Source of the DNA: an uncultured Pelagibacteraceae bacterium
Lineage (GTDB): Bacteria > Pseudomonadota > Alphaproteobacteria > Pelagibacterales > Pelagibacteraceae
NCBI GenBank assembly: GCA_902543375.1
Contig: CACBYE010000001.1
Span: 124,001-188,000 of the forward strand
DNA length: 64,000 bases
Reading direction: 5' to 3'
Below, one piece after another: positions 1 to 9,014 of this stretch. Position 1 is the first letter of the stretch. Each line of letters starts with the position of its first letter. The position numbers and the translations under genes are program-made. Under the pieces are notes generated by a model, which was not told the DNA's origin, did no database searches, and worked only from the letters and a program-made list of their open reading frames with translations.

Positions 1-1852
1 ATCTTATTCCCTCACCAGTTAATAGGTCAGCGAGACCTTGAAGAGATGCTAATGTTAACAATTTTGCTAAGGCTGGTACTTCTTGTACTTTAAAATTATC
101 TATTATTAATTTTGAATTAGAAACATTGTTTTGTTTAATAGAATGAAAATTTAAATTCCCTTCTTCAAAACCTTTTATAAATTTGTATCTATTCACAAAA
201 GGCTTAGCTAAATCAGAATAAAGAGTAGTAATTTTTTCATTTAAAGTAGATCTAATGGTGAAATTAATCCTCTTATTATTAGAAAAATCTCCTAGTAAAT
301 TAGCATCAATTACTTCACTATCGTTGAATTTTAGATATCCATTTAAATCTTCTATTAAATGATCTTTATCAAGAAATGCTTCTTTAATTTTAATATTTAG
401 TCTAAAATTTTTGGAAAAAATTTTTTCACTTTCTGAATTTTTACCAGCTTTCAATAAATCATCTATAATTTTAGTGGCATTAAAACTCTTAGAGTCTAAT
501 AAATAATTTTTGTCTTTTTTTTTGATAGATAACTCATTTTTTAATAAGTCATTATCAAAATAATCCAAATTCACCATACTTATAGATTTAATTTTATATT
601 TATTTGATAAAAATAAATTTTTGAATTCAAATTTATTATTTTTTTCTTTTATTGAGATATCTTTTATATTGATTTCATTAGATAAAAGATTTTTAACTCC
701 TAGAATAACAATTTTTAACTTTTCATCTTGATCTTTTTTATAATTCAAAAAATTAAGATGAAATGGATTTTTTTTGATTTCTAATGAAGTATCGAATTTT
801 AGGTTTGTTTTTGATTTCGAAAAATTATAATTAATATTATCTTTTTCTTTTTGGATTAGAATATTTCCATTGCCAATAATACTTAGTAGATCTTTTTTAT
901 ATTCAATTTGTATTTGGTGATCTGATAACTCAATTATCTTATTTAATTCTGGAAAAAACTCTTTCAAATTTTTTGAGCTTACAATTTTAGAACTTTTTAA
1001 ATTCATTAAGGAATTTACCTTTAAATCATCTATCTTGTATTTATCATTTATTTTAAATGAAAAAGTATTTTCTAAATCGAACTCAGCAGACTCAAACTTT
1101 ACATTGGAAAGGACGTTATTAAATAATTGATTTATTTTTTTATCATCTAAAATTAAATTTTTATTCTTGTTTTTGCCTGATATTAGAAATTCATTTTTTT
1201 GTTTAATTAAAATTAATTCTGGAAACTTCAAATCATTATTATCATATGATAAATTAATATCTTTAAATTCAAATTCGTTATTTTGAATAGTAAAGATAAA
1301 ATTTATTTTTGATAAATCTATTTTTTTAAAAGGTTTTACTTCACCATCTTTTACAAATCCTTTTATAATAAAATCATCTTTAATATTACCTTTTTGATCA
1401 AATTTAAGATTTATATCTGCTATCAAATATCCCTTTTTAATCAACTTTTCTAATATGAATATTTGCGGATTATCTTCAATTGATCTTACAAATGAAATTA
1501 AGTTTTTTATTTCTATAATCCTAGTATTAATATTTAATTCAGATAAGGAAAATTTTTTATTTATGAATGTCTTTATATCAATATTAGATTTTACACTTTC
1601 TAGTTTAATTAATTTGTTTTTATTTCTAAGATTTGCCCCAATTGTTTTTAAAACTAATTTAAGTTTAAAAGGGTCTAAAATGATATTAATTTTATCTAAC
1701 TCTAATTCTAATTGATTGTTAATTTTTTTTACTTCTTTAGTTATTTGATCATTTAAAGCATTCGTTTTTATGCCAATGGTGCTTAAGTAAGTAATCAAAC
1801 CAAAGATTAATAAAAATATTAAGATTAAAAATCTAAAAATTATTTTTTTCAT
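1..1852 (-). CDS. AsmA/YhdP-like envelope protein (DUF3971 / AsmA C-terminal type), 3' end outside the window
   Basis: This reading frame stays open from an ATG at 1852 to the window edge (about 617 codons), so the end of the protein is missing. The N-terminus starts MKKIIFRFLILIFLLIFG, a single membrane anchor, and is followed by a long Asn/Lys/Ile-rich, beta-strand-like region without cysteine clusters. The last visible residues read LASLQGLADLLTGEGIR, which resembles the end segment of the AsmA-like / DUF3971 family. Members of this family (AsmA, TamB, YhdP) are inner-membrane anchored periplasmic proteins linked to lipid traffic toward the outer membrane. The start codon overlaps the prfB TGA stop as ATGA, so it is translated after mrcA-prfB. 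Family assignment is by recognition; the exact subfamily is uncertain. Confidence 0.7.
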   Translation of the reverse strand, partial: MKKIIFRFLILIFLLIFGLITYLSTIGIKTNALNDQITKEVKKINNQLELELDKINIILDPFKLKLVLKTIGANLRNKNKLIKLESVKSNIDIKTFINKKFSLSELNINTRIIEIKNLISFVRSIEDNPQIFILEKLIKKGYLIADINLKFDQKGNIKDDFIIKGFVKDGEVKPFKKIDLSKINFIFTIQNNEFEFKDINLSYDNNDLKFPELILIKQKNEFLISGKNKNKNLILDDKKINQLFNNVLSNVKFESAEFDLENTFSFKINDKYKIDDLKVNSLMNLKSSKIVSSKNLKEFFPELNKIIELSDHQIQIEYKKDLLSIIGNGNILIQKEKDNINYNFSKSKTNLKFDTSLEIKKNPFHLNFLNYKKDQDEKLKIVILGVKNLLSNEINIKDISIKEKNNKFEFKNLFLSNKYKIKSISMVNLDYFDNDLLKNELSIKKKDKNYLLDSKSFNATKIIDDLLKAGKNSESEKIFSKNFRLNIKIKEAFLDKDHLIEDLNGYLKFNDSEVIDANLLGDFSNNKRINFTIRSTLNEKITTLYSDLAKPFVNRYKFIKGFEEGNLNFHSIKQNNVSNSKLIIDNFKVQEVPALAKLLTLASLQGLADLLTGEGIR

Positions 1853-2944
1853 TTAATTTGATACAAAGATCTCTCTAAAAAAGCATCAATATCGCCATCT
1901 AAAACTTTATCAGGGCTTGTGCTCTCAAAGTTTGTCCTATTGTCCTTAACTAATCTGTAAGGTTGAAGCACATATGATCTAATTTGATGACCCCACCCTA
2001 TGTCAGATTTAGAAGCTTCGTTACTTTGATTTTCTTCATCTTTTTTTTTCATTTCAAAATCGTAAAGTCTTGCTCTGAGCATATTCATACAGGTTTCTTT
2101 ATTTTTATGTTGAGACCTCTCGTTTTGACATTGTACGACTATTTTTGATGGGATATGAGTTATTCTAACAGCACTGTCAGTTGTGTTAACATGTTGTCCA
2201 CCAGCACCACTTGAGCGATAAGTGTCAATTCTTAAGTCCTTATCTAGTATTTCTATATTCAAATTTTCGTCGACGACCGGATAAACCCAAATACTTGCAA
2301 AGCTCGTGTGTCTTCTTGCTCCAGAATCAAAAGGAGATATTCTTACAAGACGGTGAATTCCAGACTCCTTTTTAAGCCATCCAAACACATAATCCCCCTC
2401 AATTTTTATAGTGGAAGATTTTATTCCTGCCTCCTCACCTTTGTGCTCACTTATTAAATTACATTTGTAATTCTTATCATCTGACCATTTCATATACATT
2501 CTTCTTAACATGTTGGCCCAATCTTGACTTTCTGTGCCTCCAGCGCCGGCATGAATTTCTACATAACAATCAAATGAGTCAGCCTCATTTGATAAAAAAC
2601 ATCTTATTTCATTTTTCTTAACATTTGATCTTAATTCTTTTATATTTTCTATGACTTCTTTTTTCACATTAAGATTATTTTCGTCTGTAGCCAAAGTGTA
2701 AAGATCATCTAAATCTTTAAGTTGAGTAGCTGAGTCTTTGAATGAATTTACTAAATCTTCAAAAAGTTTTTTTTCTTTAATGGTTTTTTGAGAATCTGAC
2801 TTATCTTGCCAAAAATTGGCATCAAGCATTTTTTTCTCTAGATTATCCAGTTTTGAGTAAATCTTATTTTTTTCAAAGATACTCCTTAACTCTGTTGTTA
2901 ATTTTTTCAATTTCTTTTTTAAGATCTAAATATTTGTCGTCCAT
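1849..2944 (-). CDS. prfB: Peptide chain release factor 2, made by programmed +1 frameshift
   Basis: RF2 ends translation at UGA and UAA. The open frame visible from 2910 is not the true start. An upstream ATG at 2944 (sharing its A with the mrcA TAA stop) opens 23 codons that end in an in-frame TGA at 2875-2873. A +1 shift at the preceding CTT joins this to the main frame (EKNKIYSKLDN...), giving about 364 residues, the usual RF2 length (365 in E. coli). The class-defining parts are visible: the SPF tripeptide anticodon (VRISPFDSG) marks RF2 rather than RF1, and the GGQ peptidyl-hydrolysis motif lies in SSGAGGQHVN. It sits between mrcA and the AsmA-like gene, overlapping each by a few bases. 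Autoregulation through the shift site is expected. Confidence 0.96.
2873..2887 (-). promoter_or_regulatory. prfB: prfB programmed +1 ribosomal frameshift site
   Basis: On the minus strand the bases read AAG GAG TAT CTT TGA followed by A. This is the RF2 recoding arrangement: a Shine-Dalgarno-like AAGGAG, exactly three bases, the slippery CTT, and an in-frame UGA. E. coli has AGGGGG, UAU, CUU, UGA, C with the same spacing. When RF2 is scarce the ribosome pauses at UGA and slips one base forward to make more RF2. The base after UGA is A here rather than C. Confidence 0.93.
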
Positions 2945-5283
2945 TAATAAAACTTTAATATATTATTTGTATCGATTCTATTATTACCAGAATACAATAC
3001 TTTTCCATTTAAAACATTTCTACTTTTATAAGCTTCAATAATTGTATTTTTTGAATTAAATTTAGCCTTTTCTCCAGTCAACGGATCAACCACCATCAGT
3101 GTCATATTTTCAGGTACCTTAAATGGCCTCGCTTCAGATTTTTTAACTGATTTTTCAATAAATTCCCTAAAAATTGGTAATGCTGCTTTTGATCCAGTTT
3201 CAAATTTACCTAATGGTTTAGGATTATCCATTCCAACATATACTCCAATCACTAAATTTGACGTAAAGCCAATAAACCATGCATCAGTGTTTTCATTAGT
3301 GGTTCCAGTTTTTCCAGCCAAGTTTAGCTGTAAATCTCTTAATTTTTTACCAGTTCCTCTTTTTATAACTCCTTCTAATATAGTTGTAACTTGATACGCA
3401 GTTTGTTCGGACATTACTTGATTGTAATTATCTTCAATTTGAGGATAATCTTTTCCAGTGAATGAAATTTTATCACAATTCATACACTTTCTATTTTCAT
3501 TATTGATTATTGTATTACCCTCACTGTCTTGAATTCTGTCTATTATAATGGGGCTTATTAGTTTTCCACCATTTACAAATGATGCGTAAGCTGAAGTTAA
3601 GTTTAGAAGAGTTGTTTCAGTTGATCCAAGAGAAATTGACAGTAATTCTTCAGGTTCATCATAAATTTTTAATTCTTCAGAAAATTTTGCTACTTTATCT
3701 ACACCTAAATTTTGAGCAATTCTTACGGTCATTAAGTTTCTTGATTTTTCAAGCCCGACTCTGAGTGTAGAGGGTCCATAAAACTTTTTACCATAATTTT
3801 CTGGTTTCCACTTTTTTAAATCAACTCCTTGATCTAAAACTAATGGTGCATCAAGAACTAGAGATGAGGGGGTATATTTGTTTTCTAGTGCCAATGCATA
3901 TACAAATGGTTTAAATGCTGATCCAGGTTGTCTTAATGCTTGGGTGGCTCTATTAAATTCGCTTGATCTAAAACTAAAACCTCCACTTAATGCTAGAACA
4001 CGTCCTGTGTAAGGGTCCATTACAACAATACCACCATTTATTTTTGGAAGTTGTTTTAAACTATAAAGGCTATCTTTAACTCTTTTAACATAAATTAAAT
4101 CACCTACTTTGAGTAAATCTTCAAACTCTTTTTTCGTCCATGAGATTTCATTATATTTTATTAAACCATTTAATCTGTTTATAGTTTCAATTTTTGCTTG
4201 AAATTGACTTACCTCTCTGACGATTGCTATTTCCCAATTGATAGAATTCTCTAAATTATATTTCTTATCTATATTCTTATGCCAATTATTATCATACTGT
4301 ATATTTGCAATTGGTCCGCGCCACCCTTTTCTTTGATCATAAGCGATTAAACCATTTCTTAAAGATTCAGTAGCAATTTTTTGTAGTTTTAAATTAATTG
4401 GTGTATTTATATTATAACCTTGTTTATAAACTTTTTCATAAGTTAGTTTATCTATTATATTTTTTCTTACATCCTCGATGTAATACTGTGCATCCTCCAA
4501 ATAAATTTTTTTCTTTTTTTTTAATTTAATATTTTGATTTTTGTATTCATTATATTTTTCGAGATTTAAAAATCCATTTTGATTTAAATTTTTCAAAACT
4601 AAATCTCTTCTAAATTTTGCTAAATCAATATTGTTATAAGGATTATATCTACTTGGTGCTTTTGGTAACGCTGCTAATAATGCTGCTTCGGCATAATTTA
4701 GTTCTTTAATTGACTTATCAAAATATTCTAAACTTGCAGCGGCGACACCATAAGCTCCACTTCCCAAGTATATTTGATTAAGATATAATTCTAGAATTCT
4801 TTCTTTATTTAAAGCTCTTTCTATTCTAAACGCTAAGATTGCCTCTTTAATTTTTCTATTAATGCTAACTTCATTAGTTAATAGAAAATTTTTTGCAACC
4901 TGTTGTGTTATTGTAGACGCCCCCTCAAGTCTTTTTGAGGTCATGATATTAGTTATGTTGTTAAATGTTGCTCTTAGAACGCCTTTTGCATCAACCCCAG
5001 GATGTGAATAGAAGTTTTTATCTTCGGCTGACAGAAAAGCATTAATTACCTTTTTAGGAATGGTGCTATAAGGTATGAATATTCTTTTTTCTTGAGAAAA
5101 ATCAGCAACCAAATCGCCATTTCCTGAATACATTTTGCTTGAAACAGGGGGTTTGTAACTTTTTAGAAATTTATAATCAGGGATTTTATTTGAAAAAACC
5201 CACAAAGTTCCAAAGATCCCAATTACAACCAACAAGGAAATACATAAAAATACGATAAAGATATTTTTAAAGATTTTTGTCAT
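2944..5283 (-). CDS. mrcA: Penicillin-binding protein 1A (bifunctional transglycosylase/transpeptidase)
   Basis: A 779-residue class A PBP that polymerises and cross-links peptidoglycan in the periplasm. An N-terminal signal anchor (about residues 8-30, IFIVFLCISLLVVIGIFG) is followed by the GT51 glycosyltransferase domain with the catalytic-Glu motif SAEDKNFYSHPGVD and the EGASTITQQVAKN motif. The C-terminal transpeptidase domain carries the active-site SxxK as SAFK within RQPGSAFKPF, an SRN triad motif (KSRNLMTVRI) and KTGTT. The length is typical for alphaproteobacterial PBP1A. It is the first gene of a tight minus-strand run (mrcA-prfB-AsmA-like): its TAA stop shares one base with the prfB ATG. 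It is divergent from rne, with a 91-base gap holding both promoters. Confidence 0.96.
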   Translation of the reverse strand: MTKIFKNIFIVFLCISLLVVIGIFGTLWVFSNKIPDYKFLKSYKPPVSSKMYSGNGDLVADFSQEKRIFIPYSTIPKKVINAFLSAEDKNFYSHPGVDAKGVLRATFNNITNIMTSKRLEGASTITQQVAKNFLLTNEVSINRKIKEAILAFRIERALNKERILELYLNQIYLGSGAYGVAAASLEYFDKSIKELNYAEAALLAALPKAPSRYNPYNNIDLAKFRRDLVLKNLNQNGFLNLEKYNEYKNQNIKLKKKKKIYLEDAQYYIEDVRKNIIDKLTYEKVYKQGYNINTPINLKLQKIATESLRNGLIAYDQRKGWRGPIANIQYDNNWHKNIDKKYNLENSINWEIAIVREVSQFQAKIETINRLNGLIKYNEISWTKKEFEDLLKVGDLIYVKRVKDSLYSLKQLPKINGGIVVMDPYTGRVLALSGGFSFRSSEFNRATQALRQPGSAFKPFVYALALENKYTPSSLVLDAPLVLDQGVDLKKWKPENYGKKFYGPSTLRVGLEKSRNLMTVRIAQNLGVDKVAKFSEELKIYDEPEELLSISLGSTETTLLNLTSAYASFVNGGKLISPIIIDRIQDSEGNTIINNENRKCMNCDKISFTGKDYPQIEDNYNQVMSEQTAYQVTTILEGVIKRGTGKKLRDLQLNLAGKTGTTNENTDAWFIGFTSNLVIGVYVGMDNPKPLGKFETGSKAALPIFREFIEKSVKKSEARPFKVPENMTLMVVDPLTGEKAKFNSKNTIIEAYKSRNVLNGKVLYSGNNRIDTNNILKFY

Positions 5284-5374
5284 TTTTATTTCATTATATA
5301 ATGGAATTTGTTAAAGATAAGGCAGAATTATTAAACAAAATTTTTGAAAGAATGAAACATTTAAAAATAACATT

Positions 5375-7147
5375 ATGGAAAAGAATTTATACATTGATGC
5401 TTCGCATCCAAATGAAACTAGAGTTGTTCTCAAATCCAATGACAAAATCGAAGATTATGAATATGAGGGTTCAAAGAACAATCTCATAAAGAACAATATA
5501 TATCTAGGAAAAGTAAGTAGAATTGAACCATCTTTACAGGCTGCCTTCGTAGACTTTGGAAGAGATCGACACGGCTTTTTATCATTCAATGATATCCAAT
5601 CTGATTATTATCAAATTCCAAAAAGTGACCTTGAAATAATTAAAAAAGAAGAAGAAAAGTTAAGAGAAGAATTATCAAAAAAAGTTGAAGAAAAAGAAAA
5701 CGAGAATTTAGCAGAGGGAAAGTTAGAAATTGATGATCCAATTGATATTGAAAAAAAAGAAAATGAGGAAAAGGAAAAAGATTTTGATGGTAAAAACATA
5801 AAATCGGAAAGTAGAAATAAATTCAAAAGATATAAAATTCAAGAAGTAATAAAACCTAATCAGGTTATTTTAGTACAGGTCATTAAAGATGAAAGAGGTC
5901 AAAAAGGTGCTGCGCTAAGCACTTTTATCTCTATTGCAGGAAAATATATTGTCCTAATGCCAAATACTTCAAAAGGAGGTGGCATTTCACGAAAAATTTT
6001 TAATCCAGTAGATAGAAAAAAAATAAGATCTATTTTAAATCAAATTGAAATACCAAAAGAAATGGGACTAATAGTAAGAACTGCCGGCAGCAATAAAACC
6101 AAAAATGAAATTAATCATGATTTAAATACACTGGTAAAGACTTGGGATCAGATAAAAGAAAATGCGATTAACGCTATTGCACCTTCGCTCATTCATCAAG
6201 AGAGTGAAATAATTAATAGAACTCTAAGAGATATGTATGATGATAAGACTAAAAGTATTGTTATAGAGGGAAACGAGGGCTATAAAAAAGCCCAGAATTT
6301 TATGAAGATGTTAATCCCATCCCATGTTAGAAAAATTAAAAAGTACCGTGGAAAGATACCTTTGTTTATTGAAGAGGGAATAGAACAAAAACTAAATCAA
6401 ATATTTGAAACAGAAATAAAGCTTAGTTCTGGAGGGTATCTTGTAATCAATCCGACAGAAGCTCTTGTTTCTATAGACATTAATTCTGGAAGTTCTATTA
6501 AACAAAAAAATGTTGAGAGTACAGCTTTAGATACTAATTTAGAAGCAGCAGAAGAAATTGCAAGACAAATTAAAATCCGAGATTTATCAGGACTAATTAT
6601 CATAGATTTTATTGACATGCTAAGTTATGGAAATAGAAGAACGGTGGAAAGAAGATTGAAAGAGAAATGTAGATTGGATAGAGCAAGAATTCAAATTGGT
6701 AGAATTAGTAATTTTGGACTGCTTGAAATGTCTAGACAAAGACTAAGGGAAAGTGCAGTTAAGTGGAAAGTTGAACTAACAGAGGAGTCTTTTGCACAAA
6801 AGATACTAAAATTAGTTGAATTAAGAGCAGTAATAAACAAAGGAAAATTTGTTGAATTAAAAGTTTGCGATAAAATATCTGAATTTTTGAAGGAAAACTT
6901 TATTGAAGATTTAACTTTTTTTGAAAAAAAGAACAAAATTAAGATAGATATAATTACAGATAATTCTTTGATAATACCTGAATACATCATTGATATTAAA
7001 AATAAGTCGAAAAAAACAATTGAACTAATAGAACATTTTGAAAAACTTAAAAATCTTGAAACTTTAATAAAAGAAAAAAAAATACCTAATATTAAAATTA
7101 AGAAAAAAACATATAGAAAAAAAAATTTTTACAAAAAACCTAAATAA
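5375..7147 (+). CDS. rne: Ribonuclease E/G, short form lacking the zinc-link cysteines
   Basis: Endoribonuclease for rRNA/tRNA processing and mRNA decay, 590 residues. The N-terminus (IDASHPNETRVVL, NIYLGKVSRIEPSLQAAFVD) and the S1 domain match alphaproteobacterial RNase E. The S1 domain is split by a highly charged Glu/Lys insertion at about residues 88-150. The catalytic DNase-I-like part shows the metal-binding aspartates in SIDINSG (D368) and IIIDFIDM (D411/D414). After GRISNFGLLEMSRQRLRES, where family members normally carry the CPxCxGTG zinc-link that holds the dimer, this protein has no cysteine pair. The long disordered degradosome-scaffold tail of E. coli RNase E is also absent; the protein ends in a short basic tail. 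It is divergent from mrcA; a TATAAT at 5297-5302 could serve as a -10, but no convincing -35 lies at normal distance. Confidence 0.93.
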   Translation: MEKNLYIDASHPNETRVVLKSNDKIEDYEYEGSKNNLIKNNIYLGKVSRIEPSLQAAFVDFGRDRHGFLSFNDIQSDYYQIPKSDLEIIKKEEEKLREELSKKVEEKENENLAEGKLEIDDPIDIEKKENEEKEKDFDGKNIKSESRNKFKRYKIQEVIKPNQVILVQVIKDERGQKGAALSTFISIAGKYIVLMPNTSKGGGISRKIFNPVDRKKIRSILNQIEIPKEMGLIVRTAGSNKTKNEINHDLNTLVKTWDQIKENAINAIAPSLIHQESEIINRTLRDMYDDKTKSIVIEGNEGYKKAQNFMKMLIPSHVRKIKKYRGKIPLFIEEGIEQKLNQIFETEIKLSSGGYLVINPTEALVSIDINSGSSIKQKNVESTALDTNLEAAEEIARQIKIRDLSGLIIIDFIDMLSYGNRRTVERRLKEKCRLDRARIQIGRISNFGLLEMSRQRLRESAVKWKVELTEESFAQKILKLVELRAVINKGKFVELKVCDKISEFLKENFIEDLTFFEKKNKIKIDIITDNSLIIPEYIIDIKNKSKKTIELIEHFEKLKNLETLIKEKKIPNIKIKKKTYRKKNFYKKPK

Positions 7148-7913
7148 TCCCTTTGTTCGGAGAAGATGGAATACCCATTAATTTTTTTTCAATTCTGCCA
7201 GATAAAAAAGATTGTCTTCCAGCAATAACAGCATTTTTGAATGCTTTTGCCATCTCAAAAGGTTTTTTAGCTTTAGCAATAGCAGTATTTACTAAAACAC
7301 CATCACATCCTAATTCCATAGCAATAGCCGCATCCGATGCTTGTCCTAAACCAGCATCAATGATTAAAGGTAACTTAGTTTGATTTCTGATAATCTTTAT
7401 ATTTACTTTATTCAATATGCCTAATCCAGAGCCAATCGGTGCTGCAAGTGGCATAATTGCTGCCGCGCCTACATTTTCTAACCTCTTAGCCATAAGTGGG
7501 TCGTCATTACAATAAACCATTACTTTAAAACCTTCTTTTGTTAAAACCTCTGTAGAGTTGAGTGTTTCAATCATTTCAGGAAATAAGTTTTTTTTATCTC
7601 CTAGTACTTCTAGTTTTACCAATTTCCATCCACCTATCTCTCTTGCCAGTCTTAATGTCCGCAATGCTTCATTAGAATTAAAACATCCAGCAGTATTAGG
7701 TAAATAAGTTATTTTTTTTGGATCAATAAAGTCCATTAATAAAGGTTTTTTTTTGTCAGAAATATTAACTCTTCTAACCGCCACAGTTACAATCTCAGCA
7801 CCTGATATTTTTATTGCCTTAGCACATTCTAACATATTTCTGTATTTGCCAGTGCCAACTATTAGTCTTGAATTAAACTTTGTTTTTGCAATTATTAATT
7901 TATCCTGCCTCAA
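7140..7913 (-). CDS. thiG: Thiazole synthase ThiG
   Basis: ThiG (257 residues) condenses 1-deoxyxylulose 5-phosphate, dehydroglycine and ThiS-thiocarboxylate sulfur into the thiazole phosphate of thiamine. The TIM-barrel motifs are clear: FNSRLIVGTGKYRN near the start, the Schiff-base lysine region WKLVKLEVLGD, MPLAAPIGSGLG, and IIDAGLGQASDAAIAMELGCDGVLVNTAIA. It lies three bases after thiS, so the two are co-transcribed and probably translationally coupled. The 3' end overlaps the end of rne by eight bases in convergent orientation. No thiO/thiH (source of dehydroglycine), thiC, thiE or thiD is nearby. SAR11 cells are known to lack thiC and need exogenous pyrimidine (HMP). Confidence 0.95.
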   Translation of the reverse strand: MRQDKLIIAKTKFNSRLIVGTGKYRNMLECAKAIKISGAEIVTVAVRRVNISDKKKPLLMDFIDPKKITYLPNTAGCFNSNEALRTLRLAREIGGWKLVKLEVLGDKKNLFPEMIETLNSTEVLTKEGFKVMVYCNDDPLMAKRLENVGAAAIMPLAAPIGSGLGILNKVNIKIIRNQTKLPLIIDAGLGQASDAAIAMELGCDGVLVNTAIAKAKKPFEMAKAFKNAVIAGRQSFLSGRIEKKLMGIPSSPNKGII

Positions 7914-7915
7914 AT

Positions 7916-8128
7916 TTAACCACCTCCAATAAAATGAACTATTTCTAACTTATCATTTGTTTTCAAAAAAATCTGCATAAGTTTTTTTTTATCTACTATT
8001 TTTCTATTCAATTCGATTGCTACCTTGCTCAGTGGTACCTTGTGATCTTCTAAAAAAACAGATAATTTAGTTTTGTCATCTATTATTTTTAATTTACCAT
8101 TAATTTTAATTTTAATTTTTTTTTTCAT
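7916..8128 (-). CDS. thiS: Sulfur carrier protein ThiS
   Basis: A 70-residue ubiquitin-like sulfur carrier ending in the diagnostic C-terminal GGG (HFIGGG), whose last glycine is adenylated and turned into the thiocarboxylate used by ThiG. The N-terminus is strongly basic (MKKKIKIKINGKLK). It begins only 15 bases from the divergently transcribed aroQ, leaving no room for a TPP riboswitch directly upstream. It is directly followed by thiG. Confidence 0.92.
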   Translation of the reverse strand: MKKKIKIKINGKLKIIDDKTKLSVFLEDHKVPLSKVAIELNRKIVDKKKLMQIFLKTNDKLEIVHFIGGG

Positions 8129-8143
8129 CGTATATAATATTGA

Positions 8144-8593
8144 ATGAACAATAAGATAATAATAATTAATGGTCCAAATCTTAATCTATTAGGTGAAAGA
8201 GAACAATCACAATATGGGTCAATAACCTTTGAAGAATTGAGAGAAATTTGTTCGAATAAATCAAAGGAATTAGGCTTAGTTGCAGAATTTTATCAATCCA
8301 ATATTGAGGGAGAATTAGTCAATTTAATTCAAGACTCACGAAAAAAATTTGACGGGATAATAATAAACGCGGCTGCTTTTACTCACACCTCTGTTGCTAT
8401 TAGGGATGCACTAAATGTTTTTAAAAAACCTATAATTGAAATACACATTTCAAATATATATAAACGTGAGGAATTTAGGCATAAATCTCTGATAAGTGAT
8501 GTGGTTACTGGCGGTATATTTGGATTAGGTGCAGACGGTTATATTTTAGCCATAATTTCAATGCAAAAGCTGTTAAAAAATGAAAATAGATAA
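8144..8593 (+). CDS. aroQ: 3-dehydroquinate dehydratase, type II
   Basis: Third step of the shikimate pathway: dehydration of 3-dehydroquinate to 3-dehydroshikimate. The 149 residues match the type II dodecameric class: IIINGPNLNLLGEREQSQYG carries the flexible-loop Arg and Tyr, FYQSNIEGELVNLIQ follows, then the substrate-binding NAAAFTHTSVAIRDAL and the catalytic His region EIHISNIYKREEFRHKS. Its 3' end overlaps accB by 14 bases, as aroQ-accB-accC commonly cluster in alphaproteobacteria. Confidence 0.96.
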   Translation: MNNKIIIINGPNLNLLGEREQSQYGSITFEELREICSNKSKELGLVAEFYQSNIEGELVNLIQDSRKKFDGIIINAAAFTHTSVAIRDALNVFKKPIIEIHISNIYKREEFRHKSLISDVVTGGIFGLGADGYILAIISMQKLLKNENR

Positions 8594-9014
8594 AAAAATC
8601 ATAAAAGAATTAAGCGACTATTTAAATGAATTTAATTTGACTGAACTAGAATACACTGAAAAAGATACAAAAATAAAAGTTTCTAAGAGCAATATATCAA
8701 TTAATAACCAAAATATTCCTAATTCCACAAATAAATTAAAAAATTCAGACTCAATTAATACTCCAAATGAATCTATATCAGGTATAGACATTACTTCACC
8801 AATAATTGGCACAGCTTATCATGCTCCTGAGCCTGGAGCCAAAAAGTTTGTGGAAGTTGGAAAAAAAATAAAAAAGGGTGATACAGTTATGATTGTTGAA
8901 GCTATGAAGACAATGAATCATGTTCCATCTACCTCGGATGGGATAGTAAAAAAAATTTGCGTTAGTGATGGTCAGCCTGTTGAATTTGGGCAAACAATAG
9001 TAATTCTTGAATAA
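8580..9014 (+). CDS. accB: Biotin carboxyl carrier protein of acetyl-CoA carboxylase
   Basis: Carries the biotin that AccC carboxylates for malonyl-CoA synthesis. There are 144 residues: an N-terminal helical segment, an Asn/Ser-rich linker (about residues 35-68) and a C-terminal biotinyl domain. The biotinylated lysine is K110 in IVEAMKTMNH. The TSPIIGTAYHAPEPGAKKFV segment includes the thumb typical of BCCP. Its TAA stop shares one base with the accC ATG (TAATG), implying coupled translation and a matched AccB:AccC output. Confidence 0.97.
   Translation: MKIDKKIIKELSDYLNEFNLTELEYTEKDTKIKVSKSNISINNQNIPNSTNKLKNSDSINTPNESISGIDITSPIIGTAYHAPEPGAKKFVEVGKKIKKGDTVMIVEAMKTMNHVPSTSDGIVKKICVSDGQPVEFGQTIVILE

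Noticed and set aside
1455..1715. 86-codon plus-strand ORF inside the AsmA-like gene
   Set aside because: Antisense to a long frame that continues to the window edge; Phe/Leu/Ser-rich shadow.
5297..5302. TATAAT as an rne promoter -10
   Set aside because: The best -35 candidate (TTGTCA at 5277-5282) is only 14 bases away; too weak to list as a promoter.
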